NCBI GenBank assembly: GCA_045123075.1
Contig: JBGVIJ010000014.1
Coordinates: 1 to 23,694, forward strand
DNA length: 23,694 nt
Direction: 5' to 3'
Source of the DNA: JAHHUH01 sp045123075
Lineage (GTDB): Bacteria; Bacillota; Negativicutes; Acidaminococcales; Acidaminococcaceae
Under the pieces are notes generated by a model that saw only the letters and a program-made list of their open reading frames with translations, did not search any database and was not told where the DNA came from. The position numbers and the translations under genes were made by a program. Positions 8,722 to 14,910 of this stretch are shown piece after piece; the stretch's first letter is position 1; each line of letters opens with the position of its first letter.

Positions 8722-8807
8722 GCGGTTGTGGTGGAACGGCAGACACGCTACTTTGTGGGGGTTGTGGGCGAAAGCCCGTGTGGGTTCAAATCCCACCAAC
8801 CGCACCA
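8722..8807 (+). tRNA. Leucine-type tRNA with anticodon GTG (left attachment copy, probably defective)
   Basis: This has the full length and architecture of a leucine tRNA: acceptor GCGGTTG/CAACCGC, D-stem GTG/CAC, long variable arm GGGCGAAAGCCC, T-arm and CCA. The anticodon loop TTGTGGG reads GTG, a histidine anticodon, where the other copy has GAG. The anticodon stem CTACT/GGTTG has a T-T mismatch (8749 with 8763). Both changes (8756, 8763) are A to T relative to the right copy. The 5' part continues from the chromosomal promoter at 8553; the 3' part is probably derived from the integrated element. It is either a decayed tRNA or, if charged with leucine, a mis-decoding tRNA. Confidence 0.75.
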
Positions 8808-8823
8808 ACTCTCAACTATTAAG
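8732..8823 (+). repeat. attL: left attachment repeat in the tRNA-Leu gene
   Basis: This 92-bp segment matches 14920-15011 with only two mismatches (8756 and 8763). The last 60 bp (8764-8823) are identical, continuing 16 bp past the tRNA CCA. A single-base indel at 8731 bounds it on the left, and the sequences diverge after 8823. How the differences fall suggests strand exchange within 8732-8755, which ends inside the anticodon loop, a usual crossover site for tyrosine recombinases. Confidence 0.85.
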
Positions 8824-8857
8824 TCACGAGGAACGGCTCCAGTACTGACTTTTAAGG

Positions 8858-8888
8858 CTCAAGAATGAAAATTCTTGGGTCTTTTTTT
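8858..8888 (+). terminator. Rho-independent terminator after the left tRNA copy
   Basis: A 9-bp stem (8858-8866 with 8871-8879, one G-T pair) with a GAAA loop is followed by TCTTTTTTT. It lies just inside the element and would end the tRNA transcript before the integrase. Confidence 0.9.
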
Positions 8889-9083
8889 GTTGTCTTTTTA
8901 GCTGTTTTTGGTCTTATACCTACGCTAACTACTTCAGAAAATGCTTTTGGGAATTGAAAGTATATCATTTTAAAAGCACTGCTTTAGACGGATAGTGTTT
9001 CTAAAAGTCCCTAAAGGTGGTGAAGTAGAAAAATAATTTGTGAAATAATTGTGAACAAATTTAAAGCGAGGTGAAATAAGACA
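8889..9083. other. Non-coding left end of the element with candidate integrase-binding repeats
   Basis: No gene is seen here. GTTTCTAAAA at 8997-9006 matches a cluster near the right end (14374-14505). ACTGCTTTAGAC at 8978-8989 resembles ACTGCTTTATAGAC at 14464-14477. TTGTGAA is repeated at 9038-9044 and 9049-9055 (11-bp spacing), just before the integrase. These may be arm-type integrase sites or int control sites. Confidence 0.4.
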
Positions 9084-9998
9084 ATGCACTTTGATTATTG
9101 CAGAAAAATTTATATGCAAAGATGTTTTGCTATGAATCTGTCTTCAAACACGACAAGTGCCTATGAGGTAACTTTAAGAACTTTTAGGAAGTTTTTATCA
9201 GACAAGGAACTACTGGAAGATGTAAGACATATAAGAGCGGAACATTTTAGAGAGTTCTTTATAATTGCGTCTTCAACTATGAATGGAGAAACAATGCAAG
9301 GGGTTTACCGAAGACTAAATACTTTCTTTAACTTCCTTGTAAAAGACAAAAAGATTATTGAGAATCCCTTGCAGTCTGTCGAGAAGCCTAAATGCTCCAA
9401 GCGTATCATAAAGTCTTTTAACAGTACTGAGGTTTCCACAATGTTGGCTGCTTATGATTTAGATACATTTATAGGCAGAAGAAACTATACTATCTTGTCT
9501 TTGCTCTTATCAACTGGTTTGAGACGTTCCGAATATATCAGTCTAACATTGTTAGATGTTGATATGGCAAATGGCTTTATCCGTGTTGTTGGTAAAGGTG
9601 ATAAAGAAAGGATAGTACCAATCAGTAAGACTTTGTCTTTAATTCTTAGAAAGTACATAAAAGAACGTGCTGAATACTTAAAGGGATATGCAGATACACC
9701 TTTCTTCATTGTCAGCAAATACAGAAAAGGTTTGAGCAAAGAGGGAAGCAACAGTATTTTCAGTACCCTAAGAAAAGAATTAAAGCTGACAGGGAAAAGG
9801 TTTTCTGCTCATACTTGGAGGCATACTTTCGCTAAAGCCTTTCTTCTTAACGGTGGTGATGTATTCACCTTGCAGGAACTTTTAGGTCACGAAGATGTGG
9901 AGACCACAAAAGTTTATGTAGACTTAGCTGACGGAGACAAGGCGATACAAAATAATAAATACAATCCCTTAGATAATACTAAATGGCAATATTATTGA
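9084..9998 (+). CDS. int: Tyrosine recombinase / integrase
   Basis: This 304-aa site-specific recombinase integrates and excises the element. The N-terminal part (about 10-95) is a SAM-like core-binding domain (YEVTLRTFRKFL). The C-terminal catalytic domain has R147 in TGLRRSEY, the beta-hairpin lysine in GKGDKER (171-177), H243 and R246 in HTWRHTFA, H269 in LLGHED, and nucleophile Y278 in TTKVYVDL. All catalytic residues are present, so it should be active. AGGTG lies upstream of the ATG. It is close to attL and probably heads a transcript with the next two genes (31 nt to the following start). It resembles XerD-like phage/ICE integrases without a long arm-binding domain. Confidence 0.95.
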   Translation: MHFDYCRKIYMQRCFAMNLSSNTTSAYEVTLRTFRKFLSDKELLEDVRHIRAEHFREFFIIASSTMNGETMQGVYRRLNTFFNFLVKDKKIIENPLQSVEKPKCSKRIIKSFNSTEVSTMLAAYDLDTFIGRRNYTILSLLLSTGLRRSEYISLTLLDVDMANGFIRVVGKGDKERIVPISKTLSLILRKYIKERAEYLKGYADTPFFIVSKYRKGLSKEGSNSIFSTLRKELKLTGKRFSAHTWRHTFAKAFLLNGGDVFTLQELLGHEDVETTKVYVDLADGDKAIQNNKYNPLDNTKWQYY

Positions 9999-10028
9999 AA
10001 GACAACAAAGAAAGATGAGGTAATTAAA

Positions 10029-10757
10029 ATGTTATATATCAACGAAAATCAACAAATCATTTCCAAAGTCAATGGAGTACAAATTCCCCAGTATCCGTAC
10101 AAATGCGATGAACTCCATGGAGTAGTGTCCAGTATCAAATCTGTTGAAGATATGATGAGGGTTGCAGATATTATTGATGAAGCGGTAGATGCTTTTCTGT
10201 CTGCAAACAATCTGCAAGGTTTTAATAAAGAGGGCGGTTTGTCTGATGTTGGTCTTGCTTATGTAAAGAGTAGTGGAACTGCTGACAAATGGTTTAATTA
10301 TGGAGCAAGTCTTTTTCAAATTGACTTTGAGCAATACCACGCAAAGAGACTTCAAGCTACAAGTTTAGCTCTTTCTTGTCTTATCAAAAAGAGAGCTATA
10401 ATGTGTGATGAAGATACAGTCTTCTGCATTTCTAAAGACCATAGTCAAATTCTTCTTATCAATGAGGGTTGGGAAGACAACAGCAAGACCATAGGAACAC
10501 AAGCGGTCATTGATGTAACCGATTGTATCTCTAAGGAACTCCAAAGGAAGTACGACATACATTTTGAGAAAGACAATAGCTTTAAGCATTTCTTTAATGA
10601 TTTGTACATCTGTCATAATTTAGATATGTCTAAGACCTTAAAAGCTTTGCAGGATTTCCTTGCTGGTGTCTTTTGGGACTTTGAAGACGGAGAAGAAACA
10701 ATGACAATCAAGGTAATAAAAACAGCAGAGGAGCTTATCGGTGCAGGAGATATCTAA
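10029..10757 (+). CDS. Element-encoded protein of unknown function
   Basis: This is a 242-aa protein that I do not recognise. It starts 31 nt after the integrase stop behind GATGAGG, so it is probably co-transcribed with it. The sequence is soluble and acidic with no signal peptide or membrane segment. Noticeable pieces are SVEDMMRVADIIDEAVDAFL near residue 40, a middle part with several cysteines (AIMCDEDTVFCISKDHSQIL), and a C-terminal acidic segment WDFEDGEE. Codons 29-34 contain the 18-nt sequence that recurs exactly at 13339-13356. It may be an element maintenance or regulatory protein; nothing in the sequence decides this. Confidence 0.6.
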   Translation: MLYINENQQIISKVNGVQIPQYPYKCDELHGVVSSIKSVEDMMRVADIIDEAVDAFLSANNLQGFNKEGGLSDVGLAYVKSSGTADKWFNYGASLFQIDFEQYHAKRLQATSLALSCLIKKRAIMCDEDTVFCISKDHSQILLINEGWEDNSKTIGTQAVIDVTDCISKELQRKYDIHFEKDNSFKHFFNDLYICHNLDMSKTLKALQDFLAGVFWDFEDGEETMTIKVIKTAEELIGAGDI

Positions 10758-10805
10758 AGGGGTGTAGAAAGAAAGAAATATGGCAAGCAGAAAAGAGGAT
10801 AAATT

Positions 10806-11054
10806 ATGAGTAGAGAAGAAGGAGATATTTTATTTATTGTCTTTTGTTTTTCTGTTTATTTATTTTTTGGTGGCACTGGTCTTTCGGTAGTTATAATGGC
10901 TTTGATAGGAATAGTAATGTTTTTACTGCCTTCACTTTTAGCAGGAGCTTTTCTAACAGGAGCATTAAAGGGTGGTTATTTCCATTTCACTCCTGCCTTT
11001 GGAGTTTTTCTGTTGTTATTAGCTTATATCATTTATAAGTGGTTAAAGAAATAA
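10806..11054 (+). CDS. Small membrane protein
   Basis: This 82-aa protein is mostly hydrophobic. There are about three membrane segments: IVFCFSVYLFFGGTGLSVVI (about 11-30), MALIGIVMFLLPSLLAGAFL (31-50) and FGVFLLLLAYIIYKW (65-79). It ends in basic KWLKK. GAGG lies 8 nt upstream of the ATG. The start overlaps the stop of a tiny nine-codon frame beginning at 10781, which could be a coupled leader. It follows the unknown 242-aa gene by 48 nt and is closed by the terminator at 11061. A holin-like or superinfection-control role would be guesswork. Confidence 0.6.
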   Translation: MSREEGDILFIVFCFSVYLFFGGTGLSVVIMALIGIVMFLLPSLLAGAFLTGALKGGYFHFTPAFGVFLLLLAYIIYKWLKK

Positions 11055-11060
11055 TCTTAA

Positions 11061-11094
11061 AGACCCTTTGCGTTATCGCAGGGGGTCTCTTTTT
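11061..11094 (+). terminator. Rho-independent terminator of the integrase transcript
   Basis: A 12-bp stem (11061-11072 with 11077-11088, two G-T pairs) with a TTAT loop is followed by CTTTTT. It ends the int to membrane-protein transcript. Confidence 0.9.
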
Positions 11095-11449
11095 ATGAAG
11101 ACAAGAGAGGATACAACAGGAGCAGTGGGGAGAGTTTCTGTCGGCTCTAACATTTCCAGTAGGTAGCTTTAAGACAGAGTAAAAAAAGAAAGACAAAAGT
11201 TTTAATATTACAGATTAAATATAAAAGACAAAAGCAAGAAAGGTCTTCCTGCTACAATGCACAATGTACACTACAACAGGAGTACCCTCTTTTACTTTTC
11301 CTTTAGTCTTTCCAGTAGTATCTTTAAGGCGACAATAGTACCCAACAAAATCAATTTCATTCCTTTATCTTATTTCCCCTCTATGTCTTTCTTTGAGAAG
11401 AACATTGTAAGATGTTTCTTTATGGAGCTATTAACAATAAATGTAAATA

Positions 11450-11510
11450 AATAGGGATATACAAAATACTAAGATTTTATTTCTCTTATGTTCTGTATAT
11501 CCTATTTTTG
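11450..11510. terminator. Terminator-like inverted repeat
   Basis: AATAGG(G)ATATACA at 11450-11464 pairs with TGTATATCCTATT at 11494-11506, with one bulged G and a long loop of about 29 nt. A T-run follows on the + strand. It may stop transcription between the convergent blocks. Confidence 0.45.
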
Positions 11511-11654
11511 TTTATTTAATCGCTAATGGTAGCGTTAAGATACTTCTTACTTTTGTAAGTAGGACTGTTTGTATGTCTGTTTTAAGTTTATCTTTACTCT
11601 ATATATCTATAAACTCAAAGTGCCTTAGAGTCGCTCCCAGAGCCACTCTTTTCA

Positions 11655-11678
11655 AAAATACGACGCAAAAAATGCGTC
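11655..11678 (-). terminator. Probable terminator of the helicase-like gene
   Basis: GACGCA (11662-11667) and TGCGTC (11673-11678) form a 6-bp stem with a 5-nt loop. Read on the minus strand it is followed by a run of T (complement of AAAAA at 11655-11659). It lies about 40 nt past the minus-strand gene end at 11717. Confidence 0.55.
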
Positions 11679-11716
11679 TAAATTCCACAAGCGGACAAGT
11701 ACATGGAGCTGCCCAG

Positions 11717-12970
11717 TTATTCCTTTATCCAGTCTTTAAAGTCTTTAAGTAACTCAAAGGAAGGAAGAAAGACAGTAACTTTCTTCTCCTCTTTGGTTCT
11801 TATGTTAGACCTCCATACAAACTGTATAAGTTCAGACAAGATTAAAGCTCTTTCGTCAACAGCTACACCTTTAGAATTAAGAAAGTTTCTTACTTTAACA
11901 TTGGCGAAGCGGTGGACAAAGTAACCTACAAGACAGCAGTCGGTCAATTCATTGGTAGCTTTAAGGTTGCAAGGTCTCCACCTTTTCTTACTAATGTTTC
12001 TGTCGTAGGTAAAGAAATCCTCATATCCCTTATAGCAAGTCCAAAAGTATTTTCTTCTGTCTTTTTTAGGTAAGAGCTGACAAAGTTTCCTAAATTCATA
12101 TTTCATTCTTACAGCGTTCTTTGTCCCTTTAGTCTTTTCTTTGATGTTTTGTTGATACCAATTTTTAGAGCAGGAGCAGGACTTGTCAGCAGGAAGACCA
12201 ACAGGATACAAAAGGTTCAGCCTATGGGGTTTCAAAGGTTTATATCCGTCTACAATCAGACCGTCTTCAATATGTTTGAACTGGACGGAAATATTATACA
12301 AATCACAGTAGTATTTTAAGAAACTGTCCTGCATACGATAAGAGCAGATAAGAACGGACTTAAAGACATACCAAGTTTCTCTCTTAGTGCATTGTATAAT
12401 GGTCTTTCCGTATTGGTAGAGGTCGTAAAGCTCCAAACGTCTCCTTAGGTCTTCAAAGATACCATCTTTTTTATATTGCTTAGTGTTGTAATAATGGGAT
12501 TCATTCCAAGACAGTTTCCCATCAACATCAACGGAGACAAGACCACAGTCCATTAAGAGCTTATAGTCTTGGGGGGCATATTGCTCAATAATAGAGGGGC
12601 AGTCAGTATTTTTCTTTTGATTATATCCGACAAGGTTCTTTATCACTGTCGGTTCTTCATCAATGATTAAGTTATAGCCTTTGAGTAGCTCTAAGGTTTC
12701 ATCGGTGAATAAATCAAAGAGAGCGTGAGTACAGCAAATGTTTCGACTATCAGCAAGCAAGAGCAGTATTTCCTTTGTCTTCTTTCCGATAGGCTGGACG
12801 CAGGAAGTACAGTCACAAATTCTGTCTACTTCTGTCTTAAATGGTGTTACTACAAGCCAACGCTCAAAAGGTCTTGAGTTAATCAAATCAATAATGGCGG
12901 TGGTCTTTCCGTAACCGGTAGGAGCGTCAAGGAACGCAAAGGTCAATGGTTTAATGTTGTTTGTTGTCAT
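11717..12970 (-). CDS. SF2-like helicase/ATPase of the element
   Basis: This is a 417-aa P-loop ATPase. Walker A APTGYGKTT is at residues 16-24, almost at the N-terminus. The Walker B/DEAD-like motif LIIDEEPTVI is at 101-110, and a motif VI-like QFVWRSNIR at 383-391. This order fits an SF2 helicase, perhaps for replication of the excised element. Several cysteines (CDCTSC near 52-57, SCSCSK in the middle) could bind zinc. I chose ATG 12970 because GGAG lies upstream; a longer frame from TTG 13030 lacks a ribosome site. It is transcribed against the integrase block, towards the repeat-rich segment. Not close to any family I can name with certainty. Confidence 0.6.
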   Translation of the reverse strand: MTTNNIKPLTFAFLDAPTGYGKTTAIIDLINSRPFERWLVVTPFKTEVDRICDCTSCVQPIGKKTKEILLLLADSRNICCTHALFDLFTDETLELLKGYNLIIDEEPTVIKNLVGYNQKKNTDCPSIIEQYAPQDYKLLMDCGLVSVDVDGKLSWNESHYYNTKQYKKDGIFEDLRRRLELYDLYQYGKTIIQCTKRETWYVFKSVLICSYRMQDSFLKYYCDLYNISVQFKHIEDGLIVDGYKPLKPHRLNLLYPVGLPADKSCSCSKNWYQQNIKEKTKGTKNAVRMKYEFRKLCQLLPKKDRRKYFWTCYKGYEDFFTYDRNISKKRWRPCNLKATNELTDCCLVGYFVHRFANVKVRNFLNSKGVAVDERALILSELIQFVWRSNIRTKEEKKVTVFLPSFELLKDFKDWIKE

Positions 12971-13074
12971 AGTTTTTATTACTCCAATTCGTTTTTTATT
13001 TCCAAGTAATAAGTACAAGAGAACGCCCAAGGTAAAGCATTACAAAGAGACGGAGAAAGGAGGAACGCTTTACA

Positions 13075-13245
13075 TTGGACGCTCAAAAATACTCACAAAT
13101 CGGAGGAAGAAGAAAAGCTGACAATACTTTTCCTCTTGTATGTGTCACGCTTGGGGAAATGGTTTTATATAGCACAAAAGCAGTAGGGATTAAGTTGCTG
13201 TGGAAAAAGCTTAAAATGACGCAAGGAAACATAAGGACAGGGTAA
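13075..13245 (+). CDS. Possible small protein with TTG start
   Basis: This is a 56-aa frame, divergent from the helicase-like gene. AAAGGAGG lies about 11 nt before the TTG, a slightly long spacing. The product starts DAQKYSQIGGRRKADNTF after the initiator and ends in a basic helix (KLLWKKLKM). It could be a small DNA-binding regulator of the divergent promoter region, but the evidence is only the ribosome site and an open frame. Confidence 0.3.
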   Translation: MDAQKYSQIGGRRKADNTFPLVCVTLGEMVLYSTKAVGIKLLWKKLKMTQGNIRTG

Positions 13246-13430
13246 ATAAAAACGCTCACAAGTCAAATATGGAAGCCTTTGGAGCTGTTATTGGAGCAGA
13301 CAAGGGTAAAAGTAAGGGGGAATGGACAAAGTGGACAGCTCCATGGAGTAGTGTCCTGTTGGGTGCCAAAACAGCACCCCACATACAATAGATTAAAAGT
13401 ACTGCCATTTTAGAAGTACCTAAAAATTCA
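13246..13430. other. Non-coding segment with palindrome and hairpin
   Basis: CTCCATGGAG (13339-13348) is a palindrome and begins an 18-nt sequence repeated exactly at 10113-10130. Next comes a hairpin: GGGTGC (13361-13366), a 7-nt loop, then GCACCC (13374-13379). CACCCCACATA at 13375-13385 recurs at 13679-13689. No gene is supported here. Confidence 0.4.
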
Positions 13431-13670
13431 GTGTGGGGGTATGAAACGTACCTTCAGCATAAAGGGGTGAACAATTCGTTCAGTCATATTGTTGGATACG
13501 TCATTTGGGCATATCGTCAACTTCAGGGTGGTTGTTTCGACGTACCTGAACTCAAAAAGGGTGTCGCAATTCGTTACTCCCTTTTAAAGACCACTTTTCC
13601 AAAATGGAAATATGATAAATTTATGGGGGGTCGCATTTTACGACGGTACTTTAATGAAAAGATGGAGTGA
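13431..13670 (+). CDS. Possible 79-aa protein of unknown function (uncertain start)
   Basis: The frame looks protein-like (SFSHIVGYVIWAYRQLQGG, then a basic C-terminus GGRILRRYFNEK). The only start at this end is GTG 13431 without a ribosome site. The frame is open back to 13392, so it may be a fragment of a longer ancestral gene. It lies between 11-bp direct repeats (13375-13385 and 13679-13689). I do not recognise it. It may be a remnant or a small accessory protein. Confidence 0.35.
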   Translation: MWGYETYLQHKGVNNSFSHIVGYVIWAYRQLQGGCFDVPELKKGVAIRYSLLKTTFPKWKYDKFMGGRILRRYFNEKME

Positions 13671-13693
13671 TGAAACATCACCCCACATAAACC

Positions 13694-13725
13694 AAAAGAC
13701 CACAAGAGTTTCCACCTGTGGTCTT
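13694..13725 (-). terminator. Terminator between the 79-aa frame and the recombinase gene
   Basis: AAGACCACA (13696-13704) pairs perfectly with TGTGGTCTT (13717-13725) over 9 bp with a 12-nt loop. On the minus strand the stem runs into CTTTTGGTTT, so it fits best as the terminator of the minus-strand recombinase gene ending at 13741. Confidence 0.7.
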
Positions 13726-13740
13726 CATTGATTCCTCTAT

Positions 13741-14325
13741 TTATTTATAACCTTTTTTCTGCTCCCAACGCTTAACGAGTTTGTAGAAAGTGCTTTTAGG
13801 CAGGTTCTCAAGTTTCATAAACTCAACAGCAGTTGTCTTTCCACGTTTCCAGTTGATATAGTTCTGTTCAAAGGTATCACTTATGGTCGCTTTGGGTCTT
13901 CCATAAGCTTTACCCTCTGCAAGAGCAAGCTCTATTCCCTCTTGCTGTCTTTGTCTTATGGTTTCTCTTTCCAGTTCAGCCAACGCTCCAAAGACAGTCA
14001 GCATAAATTTTCCCTGCGGTGTAGTGGTGTCTACATTTTCCTTTAAAGACATAAAAGAGACCTCTTTTGCCTGTAAGGTATCTAAAATGGTGATAAAGTC
14101 CTTTGTGGAACGTGCAAGTCTGCTAATACTTTCTACAATGACAACATCTCCTGCACGAACATAGTCAAGCATAGCTCTAAGCTGTGGGCGGTCTTTAACA
14201 TTCTTACCGCTTACTTTTTCTTCAAAGACTTTGTCAGCCTTAATGCTTTTGTCAGATAATAAAGCGTGTTGTCTTCCTGTGTTCTGTTCTTCTGTTGATA
14301 CTCTGATGTAAACGATGTTTGCCAT
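13741..14325 (-). CDS. Small serine recombinase (resolvase/invertase family)
   Basis: This 194-aa serine recombinase has nucleophile S10 in YIRVSTEEQ and the arginine motif SRLARS at 68-73. The long helix ALAELERETIRQRQQEGI leads into a C-terminal helix-turn-helix domain (about 145-190, ending LPKSTFYKLVKRW). Length and order match Tn3-type resolvases and Hin/Pin invertases. It may resolve multimers of the element or invert a segment. AGGTAAAG precedes the ATG. Upstream (14374-14505) is a cluster of XTTTCTAAAA motifs that could be its binding sites or those of the integrase. Confidence 0.92.
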   Translation of the reverse strand: MANIVYIRVSTEEQNTGRQHALLSDKSIKADKVFEEKVSGKNVKDRPQLRAMLDYVRAGDVVIVESISRLARSTKDFITILDTLQAKEVSFMSLKENVDTTTPQGKFMLTVFGALAELERETIRQRQQEGIELALAEGKAYGRPKATISDTFEQNYINWKRGKTTAVEFMKLENLPKSTFYKLVKRWEQKKGYK

Positions 14326-14373
14326 TGTCTTTACCTACTTTCTTTGTATGATTGGTTTATTTGTGTTGTCTCT

Positions 14374-14505
14374 ATTTCTAAAATAAGCGTAGCGTTTCTA
14401 AAAGTCAATAGAAAAATAGAAACGTCCACAAAATAATTTAGAAACTTTTAGGGAAGTCCCGGAACTGCTTTATAGACATATCCATAAATGTATAGTTTTA
14501 GAAAC
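14374..14505. repeat. Cluster of (G/A)TTTCTAAAA-type motifs
   Basis: Forward copies are ATTTCTAAAA at 14374-14383 and GTTTCTAAAA at 14394-14403, exactly 20 bp apart. Reverse copies are TAGAAAC at 14417-14423, TTTAGAAAC at 14437-14445 and TTTTAGAAAC at 14496-14505. One forward copy is at the far left end of the element (8997-9006). They probably bind the integrase (arm sites) or the recombinase encoded next door. Confidence 0.5.
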
Positions 14506-14761
14506 ACTTTTGGTACTTCCAGTAGAGACCAAGAGAAAGCAGGAGCAGACCAAAGGCAGGAGCAAAGAGAAATACTTTAGTGGTAGATGTTGGCGGTGCT
14601 TTGCCTTGCCTTTATGAATGAAGACAGGAGAAAGCAGGGAGCAGAAAATGAACAGCAGGAGCGTATAGGAACGCAGGGGGTACAGGGGGGAATATGCGAT
14701 AAATATAAAATAATATATGGTCTCTCAGAATTTTTTACCAAAAATCACTTTAGAGACGGTG
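14506..14761. other. Non-coding right-end segment with CAGGAGC repeats
   Basis: No credible gene is seen. CAGGAGCA occurs at 14540-14547 and 14557-14564, CAGGAGC at 14656-14662, with a variant GCAGGGAGCAG near 14636, and TCCAGTAG at 14518-14525. An 80-codon open frame from 14587 has low-complexity composition and overlaps the promoter at 14762; I treat it as chance. Confidence 0.4.
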
Positions 14762-14790
14762 TTGACAAAATGCAAAATAAAACCTATAAT
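14762..14790 (+). promoter_or_regulatory. Perfect consensus promoter facing the right tRNA copy
   Basis: TTGACA (14762-14767), a 17-bp spacer, and TATAAT (14785-14790) form an ideal sigma-70 promoter on the element. The next structure downstream is the tRNA-Leu(GAG) copy, 121 bp beyond the -10. No protein gene lies between them. Confidence 0.85.
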
Positions 14791-14794
14791 ACAC

Positions 14795-14827
14795 GCAGTC
14801 ACACTGCTCCAGTAGGGCAGTGCTTTT
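14795..14827 (+). terminator. Small hairpin with T-run; possible attenuator
   Basis: CACTGC (14802-14807) pairs with GCAGTG (14817-14822), then CTTTT. An upstream GCAGT (14795-14799) could instead pair with ACTGC (14803-14807). The two hairpins exclude each other, as in an attenuator, and lie right after the expected transcription start. The arms are short, so the terminator is weak at best. Confidence 0.35.
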
Positions 14828-14910
14828 GAAAGAAATACTTTATGCGAATTCTTGAGTTATGTTGGAATGTAGCAAAGGCTTTGTTATATCTACCTTTTAA
14901 GCTTTTTAAT

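Larger units (their letters stand above)
11095..11716. other. Non-coding, repeat-rich segment between convergent genes
   Basis: I find no credible gene in about 620 bp. It contains two copies of a degenerate repeat beginning TTTCCAGTAG and ending CTTTAAG (11153-11174 and 11309-11329), two AAGACAAAAG boxes (near 11188 and 11224), CAGGAGCA at 11117 and a near-match at 11277, plus terminator-like hairpins further right. Such a segment could hold a replication or transfer origin, or control RNAs. There is no direct proof. Confidence 0.4.

Noticed and set aside
8625..8868. Two short + strand frames across the tRNA pair
   Set aside because: They lie over clear tRNA structures and have no ribosome site.
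11257..11454. 65-codon + strand frame in the repeat-rich segment
   Set aside because: No ribosome site, phenylalanine/serine-rich chance composition, and overlap with repeats and terminator-like hairpins.
14587..14829. 80-codon + strand frame near the right end of the element
   Set aside because: It is made of CAGGAGC-type repeats and runs through the consensus promoter at 14762 and its hairpin; no good ribosome site.
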